From positions 5,083,409 to 5,147,408 of the forward strand of contig NC_085138.1 in the NCBI RefSeq assembly GCF_035046485.1: a stretch of 64,000 bases of DNA. The letters are read 5' to 3'. The DNA comes from Aedes albopictus. Lineage: Eukaryota; Arthropoda; Insecta; Diptera; Culicidae. This document shows, in pieces, positions 34,257 to 44,167 of this stretch; positions within the stretch are counted from its first letter, which is position 1, and the number at the start of each line of letters is the position of its first letter. The notes under the pieces were generated by a model. The model did no database searches and was not told the origin of the DNA. It worked only from the letters and a program-made list of their open reading frames with translations. A program made the position numbers and the translations under genes.

Positions 34257-34824
34257 CACGGTAAAAAATCAGCACTGTGATATAAACTGATTGGCACTTG
34301 AATTCGCACTACTATTCAATCCGTTTGTTATCAATTACATATCATTTGACAAAGAACATCCAATGCCTCTTCAATTTCAATGTAACTTCACATCAATTCG
34401 TTGTTGACAATGTTTTGATTTCAAAACTAAAATTAAAAAAAAAATGTGTTCAGCCGCACCCAGATTCGATACCAGGACCTTTAGAGTCACGATCAACTAT
34501 TTTACCACTACACTGCTTCACATCTGTTAGAGAGGTGCGAATCGAAGCGAAGCACTTTCTACCGCCTGTCATCTATACTTACTTTCATGCCCAAAACAGT
34601 CATTACCAAATCAACAACTTTTCACTTTGGATCGTATTGCTTTTTACAGTAGTGCAAATCGAAGGGATTTTCTGTTGATTTCTCTGGTGAGTTTGTTTTG
34701 GTCCTCAAATCAACACTGACAGCATTGCGATCTCAAAGGAAAAGCACTTCTGATCATGTTGATTACGATATTGAATGGTTAAGGGATTTTTCCCTTACAT
34801 CTAGCGTGCAGAATTTTTACCGTG
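34257..34824. mobile_element. TA-flanked element with CACGGTAAAAA ends
   Basis: Ends CACGGTAAAAAATC and, inverted, CACGGTAAAAATTC, with TA on each side (34255-34256, 34825-34826). It contains a tRNA-like segment at 34453-34530. The 126-codon frame at 34298-34678 crosses that segment and is not credible as a protein. Confidence 0.75.
34453..34530 (-). repeat. tRNA-like sequence within the MITE
   Basis: Minus strand: an A-box-like TGTAGTGGTAAAATAG and a B-box-like GGTATCGAATCTGGG at tRNA-like spacing. It is too decayed to be a functional tRNA. It is either a SINE head or a captured tRNA. Confidence 0.45.
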
Positions 34825-35382
34825 TAGGCAAAGTGAGCTGCAGTATTGAGATTTCATTATTGATATTACAGTGGGGATCCGATTTTGTCAGCCCCCGATT
34901 TTGTCAGCTTTTTGAACCGATTTTGTCAGCCTTTTTGAAGTAGAAAAATAAAAGTGTTTTTCATTGAGCATTTCAATTTTATAATCAATATTATTTCAGT
35001 TTATGTCTTCAGGGGTCATAAAAAACACGCAATGAACAAAGCTCGTGTAACTTTTGAAAAAGGACCAAACTTTTTTTGCAAACTAACACATTTATGCCAT
35101 TCTAGCACCCAGTCCTAGCTAATGTTTTAAACAAATATCGTTTTAAATGGCTGAAAGATTCCCGCTCTCTCTCTCTCCTCAACGTAACGCTCAGCTTAGT
35201 ATTTTATGAAAATTTTCACAATTATTAACTGAGATCCCCCACAGCCAATGTCTATTTTGCATATGTATATCTTATGGTAGTCTTGAAAATATTTTATACA
35301 CAAGGTAAAGTAAACAGAACAAACAATGAACGCTGCCTGTTGTTGTGGTTACAAGTCTACCAATTTACTTATTCTTACCGGC

Positions 35383-37040
35383 ATCTTTGGGATTCCTCTA
35401 GGTTTACTTGTTAGGATTGCTCCAGAAACTTATTATGCGGTTTATGTTGAAGATTTCCTACTTGGATTGCTTCAAAAATTGCTGTCGAAATTCTTCCAGG
35501 GATTTATTTATTTGAAACCCTTAAGGAATTCGAAGTGGGATTCCCCCAGAAATTCTTGTTGCGATTCCTTCAAGATTTTTTTGCTTCGTTTCTTGCTAGT
35601 ATTTTTGCTACTATTTCTCCAAGAATTCCGCCGGAAGTTCTTAAGGACAGACTTGTTAGAATCCCAAAATAGCCGCTACAATGGCCGACTTTGACACCTC
35701 TTCGTAAACAAAACCAGCGCACCTGATCTTCTTATTTTTTTTTTCTTTGCTGGTGTCTTTCGACTCGGCTAAGACCTATGTAGATCCATTGATCTTCTTA
35801 TTTTAAGCTTATTACAAGTAAGCAAGAACAGAATAATAAAACGTACTATTGTTTGAGGCTTGCTTCTTAGATTTGTGCGTCTGAAGTTCTGATGTGCTGT
35901 TGAAGCAGGATTTCTTTTTTTCCAGGCATTCCTCCTGTGATTTCTCCAGAAGTTTTTCTTGAGAAACTTTCAGGAACTCCTGCAAGGCTTCCACCAAAAA
36001 TTCTTGCTGGTGTACCTGCAAATGGACTTTTTCCAAAAAAATCTACATGAAGTCCTACGTGTATCCAGGGATTTCTCCAATAATTCCTTCTACAATTCCT
36101 ACGTGGAACTATTCAGGGGTTTTTCTAGAGATTCTTTGAAGAAATCCTGCTAGGATTTTTCCATACATATCTGATTTGATAGTCCAGGAACTTCTGCTGG
36201 AGTTCCCCCAATTTTTCTGGAAATTTCTAAAAGAACCCTTTCAGATATTTCCCTAAAAATTGTTCATGATACCCCCAGAGATTCCTTCAGGACCACCTGC
36301 TGAGATTCATCTAGCAATTCTTGTTGGTATTCCTGTAGGACTTTATCCAGTAACTTCTACAGGAACTTCTCTAGAGATGTATTCGGAAATTTCCTATATG
36401 AATTCTTCCGTGCATTAGTCCATGAATGAATCTACGGATGTCATAACATTCATCAATGAAGGACAACATACTCCTGGAGCTAACCTATTGATGAATAAAT
36501 CTGGCAATTTTCCTTTGGATTTTTTTTTTCTTTCAAGAATTCCTCTTAGGATTGCTTCAGGGATCTTTCTAGAAATTTCTTAAAATGTTCCTCTATTAAT
36601 GCTTTCAGTTATTACTAATATATGAATTCCTCTAGGGATTACAGTAGAATTCCTCTATTAGATTTCCCTCTTGAGATTTGTCCAGGGTTATCTCTTGGTA
36701 TTTCTATACGAAAATCTCTTGGTTTTGCTTCTGAAATTCCTTAAGAAACTCTTATTGGGAATTCTCCTGAAATTTATGCTTGAATTGATCAACTCATCTC
36801 TGCTGTGATTCCTCCTTAAACTGCTCTAGATTTTCCCCAGTACTTTTTTCAGGGATTCTCCATAGATTTCTCAAGGAGATTTCTTCAAAAATTGTAATAG
36901 GGATTCTTTCAACGATGTTTCAAGAAATGCTCCAGGAATTCACCCAGAGATGCCTCTAGCGATTTCTACGGAGGTTGCAGTAAGGATTCTTTAAGAAATT
37001 ACTTAAGGCACTTATCCGGAACTCCTGTAAAGGTTTTTGG
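35383..37040 (+). repeat. 12-bp minisatellite within the pogo-like element
   Basis: ATTCCTCCAGGA-type units, C-rich strand on top, interrupted near 35690-35900 and 36410-36530 by other sequence. The array resumes at 40570 beyond the palindrome. Confidence 0.8.
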
Positions 37041-37050
37041 AACGCCTTAA

Positions 37051-40000
37051 GAGCCAGTTCGCGAGAACCGCGACCCCCTTTCCAAAGGAAGTGGAATCGA
37101 TGTGCTCCGATTGAGCTGAAATTTTCAGGGTATGGTTTTCCATATAAAAGATGATATCTGACCGATTTTCAGATTTTTCCGTTAGGGGGAAGTGGGGTAA
37201 AATAGCCCTCAAAGATTTCATGTCTAAAAATAGGTAAAATCACTAAAATCGCAATAACTTCCGCAAAAGTGAACGGATACAGCTGAAATTTTGCATGGAC
37301 ACTCTACTCCTATGGCACTTCCATTTGAGCCGAGCGTTGGATATTCTTTGATATTTTATTTGAAGAAATAGGTTATTTTCATAATTTTTTTGACGATTTT
37401 CAGGGCGCCTGTTTTCGTAGCAACAGAACTAGGATGAAAAACTGAGTACTACGTTTTGAAGGATTACCCAAGAGCTTTCATTTGATATGTGACCCAGATG
37501 CGCCAACTTAAAAACTTTCGAAAAAAAAATATTTTTCTCGGGGTATGCGTTTTACCCTATATTTTTAGCTGTCTAAAGAAGTGTTGTCGCAAATTATGAC
37601 AACGTTATTTATCTTTCAAGGGTTTTTCTTAAATATTAATTCAACAGAAAAATGATGACTAAGAAATGCAATTATTAGATTTTTTTCATTTGGGGAAAGT
37701 AGGGTAAAACGGACTAACTCAACCTCCTTTCGAAATAACGTTTCTACGATGTTCTCTGATCGGACTCGAATTTTCAGAGTTCTTTATTCCACTCAAGAAT
37801 AGATGCTTTATCATATATTATTTTTTTCTTGAGAAGATAACGGGGTAAAACAATTCTCAGAAAAAAAATGTTGAAAATAATCAAAATTTCAAAATTTACA
37901 AATGCTTTGGTAAAACTTTGCGAAATTTCATGAAATTAGAAGAAATTTCTTATTTCTTATTGCTTATCCAAAGGAGCAAGTCTGACAACGTTTTGACGTC
38001 GAGAAATGTCACAGATTAGCACGTGGTGTGTGATCCACCGGATTCTTTCTCGATTTTTCTTTCGACATGCATCTCCGGTTCAATTTTCTCTCTTTTTTTC
38101 TCGTGAAAGTTGCTGCAATACACACGCAAAAGATTCACGAGGAAAGATGCATTTAGCGCCTTCAAATGATTTTTTGGACAAATATGGTCTTCTACAAAGT
38201 TGTTCCCAAAAATAAGACCCTCTTTTCAATGTACATAAAAATTTGGGTGGTCCATATTTTCAAAGAAATTGGGAACCAAACTTTTTTATCTGCTAGAATA
38301 ACTGTATACATTCTTCGAGAAAGTTGTAGATCTATCAATTTTGAGCAAGTTTCTTGAAAACACATTTTATGTAGCTTTGAAATTGACCGATCTAGAGATG
38401 TTTTTCTGAATAAGCTTAGGGTGGTTCAAGAAAAACCGGTTTTTTGGCGTTAACTTTTTCAGTTTCGATTTTTCATCAAAATCGCCCAAGAAACACTTGT
38501 AGAGCATTTGAAGACGCGTCGTTTCGTGCGCTGAGATGGTCGTTATCTCTTTTGGTTCAATAGTTACAGTTGTTTTTCCTAAAAAATCATATTTTTTTTT
38601 GAAAAGCTGATAGGAACGTTTGGTGTATGAAAAATACTTAAAAAGTGCCTATTTTTTTCTAGAAAATATGTTTTGCACGGAATGACGAAGCAATATTTCC
38701 AGCGCACGAAAATGTGCGTTATTTTTGAGTTCTAAAAATGGTCCGTAGACATTTTTGATGTGAAATTTGAAACAAAAAAGATAAAGATAAAGGGTGACGC
38801 TAGAACAAATCGTTTTATTGCTTTATCTTTTTTGTTTAAAATTTCTCATCTAAGTCGCATAAGAACCACTTTTACAGCTTCCAAAAAGCGCATTTTCGTT
38901 CGCTGAGAATGTTGCTATGTCATTCCGTTCAAAAGTTAATGATGATTATCTAGAAAAAATAGGCACTTTTCAAGTATTTTTCACTTGAGTTACTAAAAAA
39001 CAGCCCTCTAATTGTTTGATATGTTTTGTAACAACGTTTCTCCTTTTGAATGCGGACAAAAGATAATTTTTATGATTGCCCCAACCCGTCATAACACCTT
39101 TTCAAAAAAACTATGCTCTACAAGTGTTTCTTGGGCGATTTTGATGAAAAATCGAAACTGAAAAAGTTAACGCCAGAAAACCGGTTTTTCTTGAACCACC
39201 CTAAGCTTATTCAGAAAAATACCTCTAGATCGGTCAATTTCAAAGCTACATAAAATGTGTTTTCAAGAAACTTGCTCAAAATTGATAGATTTACAACTTT
39301 CTCGAAGAATGTATACAGTTATTCTAGCAGATGAAAAAGTTTGGTTCCCAATTTCTTTGAAAATATGGACCACCCTAATTTTTATGTACATTGAAAAGAG
39401 GGCCTTATTTTTGAGAACAACTTTGTAGAAGACCATAGTTGTCCAAAAAATCATTTGAAGGCGCTAAATGCATCTTTCCTCGTAAATCTTTTTCGTGGAC
39501 CATTGTGTACTGCAGCAACTTTCACGAGAAAAAAAGAGAGAAAATTGAACCGGAGATGCATGTTGAAAGAAAAATCGAGAAAGAATCCGGTGAATCACAC
39601 ACCACGTGCTAATCTGTGACATTTCTCGACGTCAAAATGTTGTCAGTCTTGCTCCTTTGGATAAGCAATAAAAATTAAGAAATTTCTTCTAATTTCATGA
39701 AATTTCGCCAAGTTTTACCAAAGCATTTGTAAATTTTGATTATTTTCAACACTTTTTTTCTGAGAATTGTTTTACCCCGTTATCTTCTCAAGAAAAAAAA
39801 TAATATGTGATAAAGCATCTATTCTTGAGTAGAATAAAGAACTCTGAAAATTCGAGTCCTATCAGAGAACATCGTAGAAACGTTATTTCGAAAGGAGGTT
39901 GAGTTAGTCCGTTTTACCCTACTTTCCCCAAATGAAAAAAATCTAATAATTGCATTTCTTAGTCATCGTTTTTCTGTTGAATTAATATTGAAGAAAAACC

Positions 40001-40558
40001 CTTGAAAGATAAATAACGTTGTCATAATTTGCGACAACACTTCTTTAGACAGCTGTAAATATGGGGTAAAACGCATACCCCGAGAAAAAAATTTTTTTTT
40101 CGAAAGTTTTTAAGTTGGCGCATCTGGGTCACATATCAAATGAAAGCTCTTGGGTAATCCTTCAAAACGTAGTACTCAGTTTTTCATCCTAGTTCTGTTG
40201 GTACGAAAACAGGCGCCCTGAAAATCGTCAAAAAATTATGAAAATAACCTATTTCTTCAAATAAAATATCAAAGAATGTCCAACGCTTGGCTCAAATGGA
40301 AGTGCCATAGAAGTAGAGTGTCCATGCAAAATTTCAGCTGTATCCGTTCACTTTTGCGGAAGTTATTGCGATTTTAGTGAGTTTACCTATTTTTAGACAT
40401 GAAATCTTTGAGGGTTATTTTACCCCACTTCCCCCTAACGGAAAAATCTGAAAATCGGCCAGATATCATCTTTTATATGGAAAACCATTCCCTGAAAATT
40501 TCAGCTCAATCGGAGCACATCGATTCAAGAAGGGGTTGCGGCTCTCGCGAACTGGCTC
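37051..40558. mobile_element. 3.5 kb near-complete palindrome (foldback element)
   Basis: The left arm from 37051 and the right arm to 40558 are reverse complements along almost their whole length (about 1.75 kb each), with the axis near 38800. Short frames at 38166-38357 (+) and 39263-39454 (-) encode almost the same peptide, which gauges arm identity at above 90 percent. TTAA lies at both borders (37047-37050, 40559-40562), as for piggyBac insertions. Ends read GAGCCAGTTCGCGAGA. No transposase. Confidence 0.85.
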
Positions 40559-40569
40559 TTAAAGGGTTA

Positions 40570-40868
40570 CGGCCCGTAATCCCTCAGGTAATCTCTAAAG
40601 GAATTCCCCCAAAAATTTCTACAGAGATTTCTCTAGAGATTATGAAGAGATTAAGCTCTAGACATTAAAGTAGAAAGGCAGCGGAAACGTAGCCAATTCG
40701 GGCAATATTCTATACTTGTCAATCAGATATTGGTTCATTTTCATTCGTTGACAGCTAAAGTTAAAATTTATGATTCAAACTGCTCTAACCAGTTCCGCTT
40801 CCACTAGGTCTTCTGTAGACCACAATTGCTGTAAGTTGGGAGAAGGCTGTGTCCCAGTAGGGTTATTA
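40570..40868 (+). repeat. Minisatellite remnant and unique flank
   Basis: 40570-40665 continues the 12-bp minisatellite of 35383-37040, showing that the palindrome inserted into that array. The rest has no recognised content. Confidence 0.6.
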
Positions 40869-41167
40869 TGACAAGGAGAGAAGGAAGTAAAGATTTTATG
40901 GTTCTGCTATAAAATGCAAAAAAAAACATTATGCCAGAGCACTGACTGTTAACTTTTAAATCCCATTTTTTTCTGTGCCCTTAACACCCGTTCGATATTT
41001 TACCATAAAAGGATCGTTCAAATATTACGTAACGCAAAATTTGGCAATCTTAGAACAGTTTTTCATGAATAAAAAAAGGGTTAAAAAAATGTCCCGATTT
41101 TGTTAGGTACCCGATTTTGTCAGCCCAAAATGCTACCAAGGGCTGACAAAATCGGGTCCTTACTGTA

Positions 41168-41604
41168 CTGCCCATAACCGCATAACAGTAACATTCGACA
41201 ACAGTAGGCATTGGAGAAAATGGAAACCAAAGTTGCAACTTTGAATAGTATAGGAATGAATTGAAATTTTAAAAATTTCTCATAAATTTTTCTTCAGTCG
41301 TATAGTAATCAAATTTTCTACAGCAGTTCCTGTATGCTGGGGGAATTGTCAAAAAATAAATCGGACCTCAGTATGATTGATGTCACGCTTTAAAGTCAAT
41401 CTATTTTCCTAGTGTGACTGTTATGCGGTCACATTGCTCAATGAGACAAAATGACTTGGTATTTTTTTTTTTCATAAATCCTAGAACAAACTTCATTTTT
41501 TAATTCAGGTGGTCGAAAGCACTTGTGATTTGATGCTGATCCCCGATATTAACTCAATACTAGCAAAATATGCAAATGTTACAAATATGCGGTTATGGGC
41601 AGTG
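41168..41604. mobile_element. MITE with CTGCCCATAACCGCAT ends
   Basis: Left end CTGCCCATAACCGCATAAC; right end, inverted, CACTGCCCATAACCGCAT. TA at 41166-41167 is shared with the preceding element and TA follows at 41605. The two elements abut at one TA. Confidence 0.7.
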
Positions 41605-41891
41605 TATTCCTTTACATTATGGGGGCAAATTTGACCAATTCCACAGCAAAGGTGGTTGATGGAATGATTTCAAGCCTTACATTATCAAACACCGTATGTA
41701 ACATATGTAAACTGTGGTGGGTTCCGTACTTGCTTATTGACAGTTCAATAAGTACCTAATGAGTTGAGTCCTATTCTTGGCCTACTTGATCAATACGCAC
41801 CGAACTACCATATCTTCTTTTCCTAATGATGAAATGAGCGTCCGATATACAAAATGGCCGAATATTTTAGTTTCAGTCCTTCGTGAGGGAC

Positions 41892-42030
41892 TTCGATTCT
41901 GTCGTGCCCTCACTGGACCAACTCGATGGTTGTTCGTGAGGAACTTTATTTTGTCATGCCCTCACCAGACCAACCCGAAGGTTGTCCATTAGGGACTTTA
42001 TTTTGTCATGCCCTCACCAGACCACGCGGG
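41892..42030 (+). repeat. 52-bp tandem repeat inside the TRIM
   Basis: GTCRTGCCCTCACYRGACCA starts at 41901, 41953 and 42005, giving a 52-bp period and about 2.6 copies. Confidence 0.85.
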
Positions 42031-42240
42031 ACTTAATTGGGACTTCACTTTTGATCCGCCAGATGTGAACCTGGAGTTGGTAAATTTTGCCGCAGGTGCA
42101 CTTGAACGGATGAATTCCTTCGTGGTCCAGCTGATGCAACTTGTAGAAACTTCCTCGCCTAGATCCTCTGAGTGTCCTTCTCCTTCAATTGATTCTTCGT
42201 TTTTGTTCATCTTCTCAGGGATCCGATCCTCGTCAGCCAT
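41998..42240 (-). CDS. Small acidic ORF carried by the TRIM
   Basis: 80 codons starting MADEDRIPEKMNKNEESIEG, just three bases after the 5' LTR on the element strand, where gag would start. The protein is acidic at the N-terminus and Ser-rich and basic at the C-terminus. It has no zinc knuckle and no recognisable domain. It may be the residual N-terminus of an ancestral gag or a chance frame overlapping the primer site. Confidence 0.35.
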   Translation of the reverse strand: MADEDRIPEKMNKNEESIEGEGHSEDLGEEVSTSCISWTTKEFIRSSAPAAKFTNSRFTSGGSKVKSQLSPAWSGEGMTK

Positions 42241-42555
42241 TTTGTGGTTGGTTCCGTACTTGCTTCTTGACAGTTCAATAAGTAATGAGCTGAGTCCTAT
42301 TCGTGGCCTACTTGATAATACTAAACTACCACATAAACAAAAAAGAGATTTTCACATGAAGCGCTGAATTTCGTTAAGCACTACTTGTATCACTCACTTT
42401 TGGGGATGATTTATGTAAAAATACCCGGAATATTCACATTTCTGAATTGCTCAATATATATGAGTTGCTATGGGATCAGCGAACTTCCCCTTCGATTTTC
42501 TCCGTTCATGGATTTTGTTAGATACGGTGTTTAGTAAAGCCAGGCTTGATTAACC

Positions 42556-44167
42556 ATTATCAACACAGCATTGAGGCGGTTGAGCGTTAAATATTTGGTA
42601 CCAACCCATTAACTACCACGCACCTCCTTCCATTGCTGCTGTGAAGAGATACATGGAGCACTATGGAGCCCCTTGGTATTTTATCTCAAAATGGCGGTGG
42701 GCGGTAAGTTGGCAGCTCCTTATAGAAGATTCTATTGTGACCACTTTGAAGCAGAAAAAACGGATGGCGTAGCACCACCAGTTTTTTCTACGATTCGGCG
42801 ACCGACTTAAAAAACAGAACAAAGAAGACACGTGACAGACGATTTGAAAACGCTGCTGCTCAGACGCACAGCCTGCTATGATCTTTTAAAGTAGCATATT
42901 ACAACATGTGCTGTTAAAGAAACCAAACATGGTAAAATAACACAAATACTATGTCGAAGAAACCCAAGGAACATTCACTCATTTAACCAACATTGCAATG
43001 ACATTTTTATTCCACATTTGATTCAATTACAGTTTAATATTATTTCATCACAGCTTGTAATCAGGCGTTGTTCAAACAAAAGTGGAGAAGTTATTCAGCA
43101 ATCTTTTCTGCAAGCGCGATACATGCTTTACAATCGGAAGTAATCTGTGTTATATCAGCTTTATATTAAACTTGTATTCAGCTATAATAACCTGCTGCGA
43201 AAACAAAAATAAATTGAAGTGCGAGGTGCAATCATGTTTATTTGTCGCATCTCAACGCATTTATAACACACAAGCTATTCTTAAAATTTTTGCAACTTGG
43301 GATTTGAACTCGTGATCTCCCAATCACCCGTCGCATGCCTTGCCAACTACGCCATCCTGGAATTGGTAAGTTGCTCGCTGAGAGTGTAACATCTTCGCAA
43401 TGCTGTGAAAGATCAATTATCAGATTTATGGAAGGTTCTCGGGAAGGTTGTGAATATTTATTAAAAAAAAGTTGTGAAGATGACTGCAACTTTGAAATTG
43501 CTACGAAAATTATCAAATGTTTCGAATATTTTGCATTGGTGTGCAACAAACATCAATACATATTTAATAATGAGGAACGTTCCAGTACTGCTCTATTAAA
43601 ATCACTTTGACCTGTTGTTCAATCGAAAAGTGATATTCGAACAAATATATCATAAACCCGGTTAAATAGCTTACTGTTAAGCCATTATTAAACGTTCCCA
43701 AAATAGCTGAAGTATTAACATCGCAAGCATTTGTTCAACTTATGTAGACCACAATAATCGGCTATCGGAAACTGTGGAACATAAGCTTTTTAACGCGTAG
43801 AAAAAAGTTCTTCTTCAGCTTATATTAAAACTAGTAAGGGTAAATCGAACAAACAAAAATTGCTGACGTTTGTTAAGCTTATAATTAAATTACTGTTCAC
43901 ATACGTGCCAAATGTTGCATTTTGGCTTATTTAAAATGTAAATAGCATCATTTCAGCTTATTATTCAGCATTTGGTTTTGTTCAGCTGCGGATGTTATAA
44001 ACCAACAATAGTTCGACATGTATGCTTATTAATGACTTTGAATTGTTCCTTGGGAAAGATCATTTAACCCCAAGAGGCACCTTTTATTCCGCTTCTCCGC
44101 GCTTTTATAATCATTTCGCTTTTTTTTTTGTCGTATCATCGTTTTTCTCATCCCATCGTCATTTCAG
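42556..44167. other. Region upstream of the channel gene
   Basis: AT-rich. A SINE-like piece lies at 43297-43375 on the minus strand. The first coding exon of the painless-like gene should be here or further left but I could not identify it. ATGGCGGTGGGCG followed by GTAAGT at 42692 is a good start-and-donor pair, but it leaves phase 1, which does not match the next exon. Confidence 0.5.
43297..43375 (-). mobile_element. tRNA-derived SINE head
   Basis: Minus strand: GGATGGCGTAGTTGGCAAGG (A box) and GAGTTCAAATCCC (B box) at tRNA-like spacing. There is no acceptor-stem pairing or anticodon arm good enough for a real tRNA. Confidence 0.55.

Larger units (their letters stand above)
34869..41165. 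mobile_element. 6.3 kb pogo-like carrier element with minisatellite cargo
   Basis: Left end CAGTGGGGATCCGATTTTGT and right end, inverted, CAGTAAGGACCCGATTTTGT, with TA on both sides (34867-34868, 41166-41167). CCGATTTTGTCAGC is repeated three times at 34878-34932 and again near the right end, like subterminal transposase sites. A CAGT start with TA duplication suggests the pogo/Tc1 group. No transposase is visible. The interior holds 12-bp minisatellite and a 3.5 kb palindrome. Confidence 0.65.
41713..42333 (-). mobile_element. TRIM: 621-bp miniature LTR retrotransposon
   Basis: Two short direct repeats (41713-41812, 100 bp; 42243-42333, 91 bp) begin TGTGGT and end ACCAYA, forming LTR-like termini. 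A perfect 5-bp duplication TAAAC flanks the whole element (41708-41712, 42334-42338). On the minus strand a purine tract, AGGAAAAGAAGA, precedes the 3' LTR. The 430-bp interior encodes one 80-codon frame. Size and structure match terminal-repeat retrotransposons in miniature; the element is non-autonomous. Confidence 0.88.
41671..42552. mobile_element. Inverted-repeat element hosting the TRIM
   Basis: CAAGCCT followed by AAACACCGTATGTAAC at the left, and the inverted match GTTAGATACGGTGTTTA followed by AGGCTTG at the right. The interior is mostly the TRIM element. The exact ends are approximate. Confidence 0.5.

Noticed and set aside
42692..42710. ATGGCGGTGGGCG followed by GTAAGT as the first exon of pain
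   Set aside because: Ends in phase 1 whereas the next exon requires phase 0; joining would shift the frame.
43335..43610. A 91-codon frame with protein-like composition upstream of pain
   Set aside because: Its first part overlaps a SINE head on the other strand and no motif or splice structure supports it.
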